Of a DNA stretch of 64,000 nucleotides, positions 16,235 to 23,787 are shown piece after piece. The notes under the pieces were generated by a model. The model did not search any database and was not told the DNA's origin. It was given only the letters and a program-made list of their open reading frames with translations. The translations under genes were made by a program, and so were the position numbers. The stretch's first letter is position 1. Each line of letters opens with the position of its first letter. Source of the stretch: Polycyclovorans sp964425915 (lineage in GTDB: Bacteria > Pseudomonadota > Gammaproteobacteria > Nevskiales > Nevskiaceae); assembly GCA_964425915.1 (NCBI GenBank), contig CAYROO010000005.1, positions 62,001-126,000 on the forward strand, written 5' to 3'.

Positions 16235-17413
16235 TCAATGGGTCAGCCGTTTCATGGCGGCTTCCAGCCCATTCAGCGTCATTGGAAACATGCGGTCGGC
16301 GCCGATCAGCTCCTGGGTGAGCTGGCAGGACTGCGAATGCTGCCAGTAGTCCTCGCGGTCCGGGTTGAGCCACACCAGCCGCGGGAACTGTCGGTGCAGG
16401 CGCTGCATCCACACCGCGCCGGCCTCCTCGTTCCAATGCTCGATGCTGCCGCCGGGTGAGGCGATCTCGTAGGGGCTCATGGCGGCATCGCCAACGAAGA
16501 TCACCCGGTAGTCCGGGGTGAACTTGTGCAGGATGTCGTAGAGGGGAATGCGCTCGCTGTTGCGGCGTGCGTTGTCCTTCCACACGCTCTCGTAGATGAA
16601 GTTGTGGAAGTAGTAGTACTCCAGATGCTTGAACTCGGTCTTGGCCGCCGAGAACAGCTCCTCGCAGACGCGCACATGCGGGTCCATCGACCCCCCCACA
16701 TCCAGAAACAACAGCACCTTTGCGGCATTGCGGCGCTCCGGCACCATCTTGATATCAAGCCAGCCGGCATTACGTGCGGTGGAGCCGATGGTGTCGTCAA
16801 TGTCGAGGACATCCGGGGCGCCCTCGCGGGCAAAGCGGCGCAGCCGCCGCAGGGCCACCTTGATGTTGCGCGTGCCCAGCTCCAAAGTGTCGTCGAGATT
16901 GCGGAACTCCCGCTTCTCCCACACCTTCACCGCCGATTTGTTGCCGCCGGTGCCGCCGATGCGGATGCCCTCGGGGTTGAAGCCGCCGTTGCCGAACGGC
17001 GAGGTGCCGTTGGTGCCAACCCACTTGTTGCCGCCCTCGTGGCGCTTCTGCTGCTCTTCCAGGCGTTGCTTGAGCGTCTCCATCAGCTTGTCGAGGCCGC
17101 CGAGCGCCTGGATTTTGGCCTTTTCCTCGTCGCTGAAGTGGCGGTCCATCTGCTGCTTCAGCCAATCCTCCGGGATGGACTCGAACAGCTCGCCGGTGAC
17201 CGCCTCGATGCCCTTGAAGTAGGCGGCGAAGGCGCGGTCGAAGCGGTCGTACTGCGACTCGTCCTTGACCAGCGCGGCGCGTGACAGGTGGTAGAAGTCG
17301 TCCAGCGAGAAGATGGCGACGTTCTTCGACAGCGCCTCCAGCAGCATCAGGAACTCGGACAGCGCCGCCTTGACGCCGGCTTCGCGGACGGTGAAGAAGA
17401 AGGTGAACAGCAT
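16235..17413 (-). CDS. CoxE-like VWA-domain protein
   Basis: A 392-residue cytosolic protein. The N-terminal half is helical and charged (FLMLLEALSKNVAIFSLDDFYHLSRA, with an Asp/Glu/Lys-rich linker and Gly/Asn-rich patch at 128-160). The C-terminal half is a von Willebrand A domain of the CoxE type: VLLFLDVGGSMDPH (MIDAS-like, residues 238-242 as DVGGS instead of DxSxS), YYYFHNFIYESVW, VIFVGDAAMSPYEI and RLVWLNPD. Such proteins normally act with a MoxR AAA+ ATPase to remodel or metallate partner enzymes. No MoxR gene is adjacent; the neighbour upstream is a divergent glycosylase gene. Confidence 0.85.
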   Translation of the reverse strand: MLFTFFFTVREAGVKAALSEFLMLLEALSKNVAIFSLDDFYHLSRAALVKDESQYDRFDRAFAAYFKGIEAVTGELFESIPEDWLKQQMDRHFSDEEKAKIQALGGLDKLMETLKQRLEEQQKRHEGGNKWVGTNGTSPFGNGGFNPEGIRIGGTGGNKSAVKVWEKREFRNLDDTLELGTRNIKVALRRLRRFAREGAPDVLDIDDTIGSTARNAGWLDIKMVPERRNAAKVLLFLDVGGSMDPHVRVCEELFSAAKTEFKHLEYYYFHNFIYESVWKDNARRNSERIPLYDILHKFTPDYRVIFVGDAAMSPYEIASPGGSIEHWNEEAGAVWMQRLHRQFPRLVWLNPDREDYWQHSQSCQLTQELIGADRMFPMTLNGLEAAMKRLTH

Positions 17414-17481
17414 GGCGGCACGGTGCTCCCGGTAAATCTACGGGTAGTTTACGCTCCGGGCTCCCGCCCCGAGGAGTGTTC

Positions 17482-18099
17482 ATGCACGCCGACCAGCGCG
17501 CTGCCGCCGAGCGCTTTCTGTCCCGCCGCGACCCGGTGCTGCGCCGCTTGATCCGCGAGGTCGGCCCCTGCGGTCTGCGGCCGCGCCGCAAACCGGCCTT
17601 TCAGGTGCTGGCCACCGCCATCGTCAGTCAGCAGTTGTCGGTCAAGGCGGCGGATACCATTCAACGGCGCGTCGAGGCCCATCTGGGCGGGCCGTTCACG
17701 CCCGCCGCGCTTGCCGCCGCGGACCCGCTGGCCCTGCGCGCCTGCGGCCTTTCGCAGGCCAAGGTGCGCTGGCTGATGGCGCTGGGGACCGAGGCCGTCG
17801 AAGGTCGGTTGAATTTTCGCCGCATCGGGCGACTGGATGACGAGTCCGCGGTCGCCGCGCTCGATGCGCTGCCCGGCATCGGGCGCTGGACCGCCGAGAT
17901 GTTCCTGATGTTCGCCCTGGGCCGGCCGGACATCTTCTCGCTGGGCGATGTCGGCCTGCGCAACGGCCTCAACCGGCTGTACAACGGCGGTGTGCCGCTG
18001 AGCGACGCCGACACCCTCGCCATCACCGATACCTGGGCGCCGTGGCGGTCGGTGGCGAGCTGGTATCTGTGGCGCGTGGGCGACGTGGTGCCGGCCTGA
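17482..18099 (+). CDS. DNA-3-methyladenine glycosylase II (AlkA-type)
   Basis: A 205-residue HhH-GPD base-excision glycosylase that removes alkylated purines such as 3-methyladenine. The core domain FQVLATAIVSQQLSVKAADTI is followed by the helix-hairpin-helix LDALPGIGRWTAEMFLMFAL and the catalytic Asp loop in IFSLGDVGLRNGL. The N-terminal beta domain of E. coli AlkA is absent, as in the short MAG-type enzymes. GAGGAG at 17471-17476, five bases before ATG 17482, fixes the start. It runs divergently from the VWA gene. Confidence 0.92.
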   Translation: MHADQRAAAERFLSRRDPVLRRLIREVGPCGLRPRRKPAFQVLATAIVSQQLSVKAADTIQRRVEAHLGGPFTPAALAAADPLALRACGLSQAKVRWLMALGTEAVEGRLNFRRIGRLDDESAVAALDALPGIGRWTAEMFLMFALGRPDIFSLGDVGLRNGLNRLYNGGVPLSDADTLAITDTWAPWRSVASWYLWRVGDVVPA

Positions 18100-18192
18100 C
18101 CCCGTCATCAAAGCTTCACGCCACCGTCACAAAGCGACCACGCGGTAGCGCCATCCTGCGCCGGTGAAAAAGCGCAATCCGGAGGGCATCCG

Positions 18193-19029
18193 ATGAGCAC
18201 GCCCCGCAAGACCCGCGGCCCCAAGGCCGACAAGCCCCGCTACCGCACGGTGTGGATCTCCGATGTGCACCTCGGCACCATCGGGTGCAAGGCCCACCAT
18301 CTGGTCGACTTTCTCAAGCAGACCGACTGCGAGACGCTGTACCTGGTCGGCGATATCGTCGACGGCTGGAAGCTGCGCAACACCTTTTACTGGCCGCAGG
18401 AGCACACCAATGTGGTGCGCAAGATCCTGACCAAATCCAAGCGCGGTACCAAGGTGTACTACGTCACCGGCAACCACGACGAGTTCCTGCGCAAGTTCGT
18501 CGATTATCAGCTGACGCTGGGCAACATCCAGGTGGTTAACGAGCACGTGCACACCACCGCCGATGGCCGCCGCCTGCTGGTGACGCACGGGGATGCCTTC
18601 GATGTCATCACCCGCTATCACAAGTGGATCGCCATGGCCGGCGATGTCGCTTACGAAGGCGCCATGCGCTTCAACTACTGGTTCAACCGCGCCCGCAACC
18701 AGCTGGGCATGCGCTACTGGTCGCTGTCGGCGTTTGCCAAGCAGCGGGTCAAGGCCGCGGTCAACGTGGTCTCCACCTTCGAGGACTCGGTGGCGCGCGA
18801 GTGCCAGCGGCGCGGGCTCGATGGCGTGGTCTGTGGTCACATCCACCATGCCGAGATCACCGAGCGGCACGGCATCACCTACCACAACTGTGGTGACTGG
18901 GTGGAAAGCTGCACCGCCCTGGCCGAGGACTTCAACGGCCGAATCGAGATCATCCGCTGGGTCGAGCTCGACCACCTGCACCATCGCGACGACAACAAGG
19001 TCACGCCGATCCGTACTGCGACGGCCTGA
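18193..19029 (+). CDS. LpxH-like UDP-2,3-diacylglucosamine diphosphatase family metallophosphoesterase
   Basis: A 278-residue calcineurin-like phosphoesterase with all metal-binding motifs: WISDVHLG, LVGDIVDGWK, VTGNHDEFLR, VTHGDAFD and VCGHIHHAEI. The spacing and the TIGCKAHHLVDFL segment match the COG2908 group related to LpxH. In this subgroup the helical insert (RYHKWIAMAGDVAYEGAMRF) differs from E. coli LpxH, so UDP-diacylglucosamine hydrolysis is plausible but not certain. GGAGGG precedes ATG 18193. It is followed after 57 bases by the molybdenum gene block on the same strand. Confidence 0.85.
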   Translation: MSTPRKTRGPKADKPRYRTVWISDVHLGTIGCKAHHLVDFLKQTDCETLYLVGDIVDGWKLRNTFYWPQEHTNVVRKILTKSKRGTKVYYVTGNHDEFLRKFVDYQLTLGNIQVVNEHVHTTADGRRLLVTHGDAFDVITRYHKWIAMAGDVAYEGAMRFNYWFNRARNQLGMRYWSLSAFAKQRVKAAVNVVSTFEDSVARECQRRGLDGVVCGHIHHAEITERHGITYHNCGDWVESCTALAEDFNGRIEIIRWVELDHLHHRDDNKVTPIRTATA

Positions 19030-19086
19030 GCGGCCTCGCCGATTTCTCGGGCATGATCGGGGGCCGCCTGTCCCGGGAGCGCCCGG

Positions 19087-19698
19087 TTGTCGGATGTCCT
19101 CAGTCCTGAACCCGTATCGGTAACCGCCGTCATACTCGCCGGCGGCCGAGGGCAGCGCATGGGGGGACGCGATAAAGGGCTGCTGCCCCTGTTCGACCAG
19201 CCGCTGGCCGCCCATGTGCGCGATGCGGTGGTGGGGCAGGTGGCGACCGTGCTGATCAACGCCAACCGGCATCTGGACCGCTACGCCGCCCTGGGTTGTG
19301 TGCTGTGTCCGGACCTGCGCGCCGCGCAACCGGGGCCACTGGCCGGGATCGAGGCGGGGCTGCGGGCGACCTGCACGCCGTGGATGCTCAGCGTGCCCTG
19401 CGATGCCGTCCGGCTGCCGACCGATCTGGTAGCGCGGTTGCGGGCGGCGGCACAGTTGCACCGCACACCGGCCGCCTACGCCGCGCTGTCCGGCCGCGGG
19501 CACTATCCGCTTTGTCTGTGGCGGGTCAGCCTGCGCTCGGCCGTGGCGGCCGCGCTGGATCACGAGCAACGCGCGGTCGGCGCCCTGTTGCGATCGGTAG
19601 GGGCCGTCGCGGTGCCCTTCGACGACACCAAACCGCCCCCGGTATTCAGTCTGAACGACGCCGCCGACTGGCAGGCGCAGGGCTGGACAGCGCCTTGA
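19087..19698 (+). CDS. mobA: molybdenum cofactor guanylyltransferase
   Basis: MobA transfers GMP from GTP to Mo-molybdopterin, giving the MGD form used by DMSO-reductase-family enzymes. The 203-residue protein opens with the nucleotidyltransferase signature AVILAGGRGQRMGGRDKGLLPL, then CPDLRAAQPGPLAGIEAGL, the metal-binding SVPCDAV and FDDTKPPPVFSLNDAADW near the end. Start is TTG at 19087, six bases after GGGAGC; no ATG or GTG in frame would keep the GGRG loop and a Shine-Dalgarno. Its 3' end overlaps the convergent modE-like gene by 53 bases. Confidence 0.92.
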   Translation: MSDVLSPEPVSVTAVILAGGRGQRMGGRDKGLLPLFDQPLAAHVRDAVVGQVATVLINANRHLDRYAALGCVLCPDLRAAQPGPLAGIEAGLRATCTPWMLSVPCDAVRLPTDLVARLRAAAQLHRTPAAYAALSGRGHYPLCLWRVSLRSAVAAALDHEQRAVGALLRSVGAVAVPFDDTKPPPVFSLNDAADWQAQGWTAP

Positions 19699-20056
19699 TC
19701 TCTGCGCCCAGTTGCGCCGTAAGCTCTTTCGAAAGACGCGCCAGATGCCGCTGGTGGCGCGCCTCCAGCTTGCGGAACAGTTGGATCAGCGCGCGTCCTT
19801 CGGTGCTGAGGCCGGCGCCACCCCCACCGGTGCCGCCGGTTCGACGATCCACCAGCCGCAGGCCGCTGCGGCGACTCATCAGATCGACAGCATCCCAGGC
19901 GGCGCGGTAACTCATGCCCATGGCCAGGGCGGCCTGGCGGATCGACCCGGTGTCGTCGATGCGTTCCAGCAGCTCGATGCGGCCGGGGCCGCAAAGGCTG
20001 GTATCTGCCGCGGTGAGCCACAGACTGGAGCCGAGGCCGAGTGTGGTCTTTGCCAT
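19646..20056 (-). CDS. ModE-type winged-helix regulator lacking the molybdate-binding domain
   Basis: A 136-residue protein equal to the N-terminal DNA-binding domain of ModE: LTAADTSLCGPGRIELLERIDDTGSIRQAALAMGMSYRAAWDAVD, with the helix-turn-helix in GSIRQAALAMGMSYRAAWD and the wing LVDRRTGGTGGGG. The two C-terminal Mop domains of E. coli ModE are missing; after the dimerisation helix (FRKLEARHQRHLARL) the chain ends in an Arg-rich tail. It is divergent from moaA with a palindrome between them, so it most likely regulates the molybdenum block, but how it senses molybdate without Mop domains is unclear. It overlaps mobA by 53 bases tail to tail. Confidence 0.88.
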   Translation of the reverse strand: MAKTTLGLGSSLWLTAADTSLCGPGRIELLERIDDTGSIRQAALAMGMSYRAAWDAVDLMSRRSGLRLVDRRTGGTGGGGAGLSTEGRALIQLFRKLEARHQRHLARLSKELTAQLGAEIKALSSPAPASRRRRSD

Positions 20057-20086
20057 GAAAGCCCTGTGCGTGGTGGCGGGAGCGGT

Positions 20087-20112
20087 GTATACCGATTGGA
20101 ATAACGGTATCC
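20087..20112. promoter_or_regulatory. candidate ModE-like operator between modE and moaA
   Basis: GTATACCG (20087-20094) and CGGTATCC (20105-20112) form arms with 7 of 8 complementary positions around the AT-rich spacer ATTGGAATAA. The site lies 31 bases from the modE start and 29 bases from the moaA start. Layout (two short AT-containing arms and a spacer) resembles E. coli ModE boxes but the sequence differs. Confidence 0.5.
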
Positions 20113-20140
20113 TGCTCACTACCCTGTCGCAAGGACCTTC

Positions 20141-21148
20141 GTGACGCCCGCCGTCCTTCCGCTGCCGACTGCCCAACCCGGCCTGATCGACCGACATGGT
20201 CGCAGCAAGCACAAGCTGCGCCTGTCGCTCACCGATCGTTGCAACTTTCGTTGCAGCTACTGCATGCCCGACAAGCCCACGTGGCTGCCGCGGGCCAGCC
20301 TGTTGCAAGGTCACGAGTTGCTGCGCCTGGCGCGCCTGGCGGTGGCACAGGGCATCACCGATATCCGACTCACCGGTGGCGAGCCGCTGCTGCGAGCTGA
20401 CCTGCTGGACTGCGTCAAGGCCTTGCAGGCCTTGCGTGAGATCGGCCTTCAGCGGCTGTCGATGACCACCAATGCCTTCGGGCTCGCCACCCAGGCCCAG
20501 GCCTTGAAGGCGGCCGGGCTCGATGACCTCAACATCAGTCTCGATGCCGTGGAGCCGTCGCGGTTCCAGGCCCTCACCCGGCAGCCGCTGGCGCCGGTCA
20601 TGGCCGGCATTGAAGCGGCCGTGGCGGCCGGGTTTCCGGTGAAGCTCAACGCCGTGGTCCTGCGTGGCCGCAACGAGGATCAGATCCTGCCCCTGACCGC
20701 CTGGGCCATTGCGCGCGGCTTGCCGCTGCGTTTCATCGAGTACATGCCACTGGACGCCCCCGGACGCTGGCAGCGCGACGATGTGGTCAGCGAGGCTGAG
20801 ATTCTGGCGCGGCTGCGCACGATGTATCGCGTCGAAGCACGCCCACGTGGTCGTGAGCCGGCCACCGTTTACGACATCGACGGCGCGCCCAGGGTGGGCG
20901 TGATCGCCACCGTCAGCAACCCCTTTTGCCAAACCTGCGACCGCATCCGCCTGACCGCCACCGGTGAGCTCTACACCTGCCTGTTCGCCGCCACCGGCAC
21001 GCCGCTGGGCGCGCATATGCGCGCAGGCGATGACGACGCCACGCTGACGCAGCTGATGCGCGACGCCATCTGGCACAAACAGGCCGGCTACGCCGCCACC
21101 CCCGGCCCCGTCGAACGCCCCGTCCTCATGTATGGGATGGGGGGGTGA
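20141..21148 (+). CDS. moaA: GTP 3',8-cyclase
   Basis: The radical SAM enzyme for the first step of molybdopterin synthesis, GTP to 3',8-cyclo-7,8-dihydro-GTP. The 335-residue protein has the SAM-cluster motif C34-NFR-C38-SY-C41 and the second cluster at C263, C266 and C280 (FCQTCDRIRLTATGELYTC). It ends in GMGG, the family's GG tail needed for activity. RLTGGEPLLR and LNISLDAV are further hallmarks. GTG at 20141 with AAGGA at 20131-20135 is the start. It heads a moa-mod-moeA run; a 170-base structured gap separates it from moaD. Confidence 0.97.
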   Translation: MTPAVLPLPTAQPGLIDRHGRSKHKLRLSLTDRCNFRCSYCMPDKPTWLPRASLLQGHELLRLARLAVAQGITDIRLTGGEPLLRADLLDCVKALQALREIGLQRLSMTTNAFGLATQAQALKAAGLDDLNISLDAVEPSRFQALTRQPLAPVMAGIEAAVAAGFPVKLNAVVLRGRNEDQILPLTAWAIARGLPLRFIEYMPLDAPGRWQRDDVVSEAEILARLRTMYRVEARPRGREPATVYDIDGAPRVGVIATVSNPFCQTCDRIRLTATGELYTCLFAATGTPLGAHMRAGDDDATLTQLMRDAIWHKQAGYAATPGPVERPVLMYGMGG

Positions 21149-21296
21149 GCCCCGCCGCTTTGCGAGCACTGCTCGCAGGCGGGGCGAACGACCCGGCATG
21201 GATGCCGGGGCCGGTGTGAATTAGCACACTGAGTAGGCGCCAGGATGGCGACACTGAGTTGAGGGCTCGGCACAACAGCTGTTTCGCGAGCACTGC
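21149..21296. repeat. cluster of palindromes between moaA and moaD (REP-like)
   Basis: Four hairpins lie in tandem. The first pairs GCCCCGCC (21149-21156) with GGCGGGGC (21178-21185) around an inner 7-bp stem TGCGAGC/GCTCGCA (21161-21177, loop ACT). The second is CCCGGCAT/ATGCCGGG (21192-21209). The third is GTGTG/CACAC (21214-21229). The fourth is CGCCA-GGA-TGGCG (21238-21250). GCGAGCACTGC from the first hairpin recurs at 21286-21296, and ACACTGAGT flanks the fourth on both sides (one copy overlapping the third). No U run follows, so these are not simple terminators. They resemble extragenic REP/BIME palindromes or mRNA-stabilising structures. Confidence 0.65.
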
Positions 21297-21318
21297 ATTT
21301 TTTTTGAGAGCATCACCC

Positions 21319-21564
21319 ATGAACATCCAATTCGAATGCTTCGGCGTCCTGCAGCGACTTTGCAGCGATCAGCCCATCACGCTCAGCGTCCCTTCGGGCA
21401 GCACCCTGGAGGACGCCCTGGATCTGCTCGCGGAGCGCTTCCCCGAGGCCAGCGACGCGCTGGAGCGGGTGGCCTGCGCGGTCGGTGACCAGATCCTGCC
21501 GCGGCGCTCGCTGCTGGAAGGCGACACCACGGTGGCACTGCTGCCGCCGGTGGCCGGAGGCTGA
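21319..21564 (+). CDS. moaD: molybdopterin synthase sulfur carrier subunit
   Basis: MoaD is the ubiquitin-fold small subunit that carries sulfur as a C-terminal thiocarboxylate to cyclic pyranopterin. The 81-residue protein ends in VALLPPVAGG with the essential Gly-Gly, and ITLSVPSGSTLEDALDLLAERFP is the typical central part. ATG 21319 starts the beta-grasp fold directly. It is six bases from moaE and forms the synthase with it. The activating enzyme MoeB is not in this window. Confidence 0.95.
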   Translation: MNIQFECFGVLQRLCSDQPITLSVPSGSTLEDALDLLAERFPEASDALERVACAVGDQILPRRSLLEGDTTVALLPPVAGG

Positions 21565-21569
21565 CCCTG

Positions 21570-22097
21570 ATGAACACGACCGCTGTATCAACCCGGTCCG
21601 AACGCTATCTGTTCGACACGCCCCTGTCGCTCGACGCGCTGCTGGCCGACGGCGTTCACCCGGAAAGCGGTGGCCTCGCCATTTTTGGCGGCACCGTACG
21701 CAATCATCACGAAGGGCGTTCGGTCTTGCGGTTGCGCTACACCGCCTACGCGCCGCTGGCGGCGCGTCTGATGGCCGAGATCGAGGCGGAAACGATGGCC
21801 CGCTTCGGCCTGACGTACTGCCGGGTGGTGCACCGCGTCGGAATGCTCGAGATTGGCGACGCCGCGATCTATTGCGTCACCCGTGCGCCGCACCGGGCCG
21901 AGGCCTTCGCCGGCTGTCGCCATGCCGTTGATGCGGTGAAGCACCGTGTGCCGATCTGGAAGGAGGAGTTTTACGCCGACGGCAGCAGCCGCTTCGTCGA
22001 AGGCTGCTGTATCGATCCCGATCATGCGGACGCACCGCAGGCGCATGACCACGCGGGCCATCATCACCACAGACATGCGGGGCGGGCATCGGCATGA
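21570..22097 (+). CDS. moaE: molybdopterin synthase catalytic subunit with His-rich tail
   Basis: MoaE converts cyclic pyranopterin monophosphate to molybdopterin using MoaD thiocarboxylate. Conserved segments are GGLAIFGGTVRNHHEGR, RVGMLEIGDAAIYC, HRAEAFAGCRHAVDAVKHRVPIWKEEF, which includes the catalytic lysines in VKHR and PIWKEE. At 175 residues it is about 25 longer than E. coli MoaE because of a C-terminal extension rich in His (DPDHADAPQAHDHAGHHHHRH). That tail could bind metal ions; it is unusual for MoaE. The 3' end overlaps moaCB by four bases (ATGA). Confidence 0.95.
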   Translation: MNTTAVSTRSERYLFDTPLSLDALLADGVHPESGGLAIFGGTVRNHHEGRSVLRLRYTAYAPLAARLMAEIEAETMARFGLTYCRVVHRVGMLEIGDAAIYCVTRAPHRAEAFAGCRHAVDAVKHRVPIWKEEFYADGSSRFVEGCCIDPDHADAPQAHDHAGHHHHRHAGRASA

Positions 22098-23026
22098 AGG
22101 ACGTCAGCAACAAGCCCGATACCCGGCGCAGTGCGCGCGCCTCCTGTGTGTTGCACGCACCGGCGGACTGCATCGAACGTCTGCGCCAGGGCAATACCGA
22201 CAAGGGCGATGCCCTCAAGACCGGTCGGGTGGCCGGTATCCTCGCGGCCAAGCGGACCGACGAGCTGATTCCGTTGTGCCATCCGCTGCCGATCCACCGC
22301 GCCGACATCGACTACGAACTTGCGGATACGCAGGTGAAGGTGATCGCCACCGTCGAGACCATCGGGCCCACCGGGGTGGAGATGGAGGCGCTGGCAGCGG
22401 CCAGTCTTGCGGCGCTCACGCTCTACGACATGCTCAAGCCGCACTGCCGACCCGAGGAACTGCGGATCACCGATACCCACCTGGAAGAGAAGCGTGGCGG
22501 CAAGTCGCAGTTCGGCCGACGCCTGCGGGTGACCGCCGCGGCCAGCGTCATCGTGCTCTCGGATACGGTAGCGGCCGGGCGCAAACCGGACACCGCAGGC
22601 CGGGCCGTGGAGGCCGCCCTCAGCGGGGCCGGATTCCAGCCCGTGGCCTACCAGGTCATCCCCGATGAGCCCGAGCAACTACGCGCCGCCCTCGAGGCCG
22701 CCCTGGATGCGGGCACCGCCCTGATCATCACCGTCGGCGGCACCGGCGTGAGTCCGCGCGACCGCACGGTGGAAACGGTGACGCCTTACCTGCTGCAGCC
22801 GCTGCCGGGGCTGATGGAAGCGGCGCGCGCCTTCGGCCAGCGGCGCACGCCCTATGCCGCACTGTCACGCGGCGTGGCCGGGTACGCGCGCAACAACTGC
22901 CTCATCCTGACCTGCCCGGGTTCCCGCGGCGGCGCCAGTGAAACCCTGGCCGCGGTGCTGCCAGCGCTGGTGCATCTGGTCGAGGTGTGCCGGCCCGGCA
23001 AGCCACATCCTGGCGGCTATACCTGA
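22094..23026 (+). CDS. bifunctional cyclic pyranopterin monophosphate synthase / molybdopterin adenylyltransferase-like (MoaC-MoaB fusion)
   Basis: A 310-residue fusion. Residues about 1-150 are MoaC: DKGDALKTGRVAGILAAKRT, LIPLCHPLPI, VETIGPTGVEMEAL and DMLKPH with the active-site Lys. Residues about 155-310 are a MoaB/MogA domain: ASVIVLSDTVAAGRKPDTAG, IITVGGTGVSPRDRTVE, LSRGVAGYARNNCLILTCPGSRGG. MoaC completes formation of cyclic pyranopterin from the MoaA product, and MogA/MoaB adenylates molybdopterin before molybdate insertion by MoeA. MoaC-MoaB fusions are known in other proteobacteria. Starts within the moaE stop (ATGA), so synthesis is coupled. Confidence 0.95.
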   Translation: MKDVSNKPDTRRSARASCVLHAPADCIERLRQGNTDKGDALKTGRVAGILAAKRTDELIPLCHPLPIHRADIDYELADTQVKVIATVETIGPTGVEMEALAAASLAALTLYDMLKPHCRPEELRITDTHLEEKRGGKSQFGRRLRVTAAASVIVLSDTVAAGRKPDTAGRAVEAALSGAGFQPVAYQVIPDEPEQLRAALEAALDAGTALIITVGGTGVSPRDRTVETVTPYLLQPLPGLMEAARAFGQRRTPYAALSRGVAGYARNNCLILTCPGSRGGASETLAAVLPALVHLVEVCRPGKPHPGGYT

Positions 23027-23034
23027 GGGCCACC

Positions 23035-23787
23035 ATGGGGCGACGTCATGCCGTGTTGTGCATGCTCCTGTGGTGCTGTGCCCTGCCGCTGCGCGCGGGG
23101 GAGCTGACGGTCGCGGCTGCCGCCAGCCTGCAGCCGGTGATGGCAGACCTCACCACGGCCTTCGCGCAGGCGGCGCCCGACGTGGCGGTCCGCACCGTGT
23201 TTGCCTCGTCCGGCAAGCTGTACGCGCAGATTCGCCAACAGGCGCCATTCGATCTGTTCCTGTCCGCCGATGTCGAGCACCCGCGCGCGCTGGCGGAAGC
23301 GGGCTTTGCCGCCGCGCCGCCCGAGATTTATGGGCGCGGCCGGCTGGTGCTGTGGAGCGCCCGCGAGCCGGCCGAGCGCCTGACGCTCGCCGATCTCAGT
23401 GATCCCCGCTTCGCGCGCATTGCCATCGCCAATCCGCGCCATGCGCCCTATGGGATGCGGGCACGCGAAGCGCTGGTGGCGGCGGGGCTGTGGGAGGTGC
23501 TGTCGCCGCGATTGGTTTACGGCGAAAACATTGCGCAGACCGCGCAATTCGTGGCGTCCGGAAACGCCCGAGTCGGCCTGCTGGCACTGTCGCAGGCGCT
23601 GCAGCCGGCGCTGGCAACACGGGGCGACTACGCGCTGATTGACGCCGCGCTGCACGCGCCGCTGGACCAGGCCTTCATCGTTACCCGCCGCGCCGCCGAC
23701 AACCCCGATGCCGCGGCATTTGCGCGCTTCCTGCGCAGCGCTGAGGCGCGCGCGGTGCTGGGGCGACACGGCTTTGTTGCGCCATGA
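23035..23787 (+). CDS. modA: molybdate ABC transporter periplasmic binding protein
   Basis: A 250-residue periplasmic molybdate/tungstate-binding protein with a signal peptide (MGRRHAVLCMLLWCCALPLRAG). The mature part begins LTVAAAASLQPVMADL and has FASSGKLYAQIRQQAPFDLFLSAD, which holds the Ser residues contacting the oxyanion, and later PYGMRAREAL and GENIAQTAQFVASGNARVG. ATG 23035 is preferred to the in-frame upstream GTG because it begins the signal peptide. It follows moaCB after eight bases and overlaps modB (ATGA). Confidence 0.95.
   Translation: MGRRHAVLCMLLWCCALPLRAGELTVAAAASLQPVMADLTTAFAQAAPDVAVRTVFASSGKLYAQIRQQAPFDLFLSADVEHPRALAEAGFAAAPPEIYGRGRLVLWSAREPAERLTLADLSDPRFARIAIANPRHAPYGMRAREALVAAGLWEVLSPRLVYGENIAQTAQFVASGNARVGLLALSQALQPALATRGDYALIDAALHAPLDQAFIVTRRAADNPDAAAFARFLRSAEARAVLGRHGFVAP

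Noticed and set aside
21149..21318. Moco riboswitch between moaA and moaD
   Set aside because: The known Moco riboswitch lies upstream of moaA and has a conserved multi-stem core that I could not align here; the hairpins look like independent palindromes.
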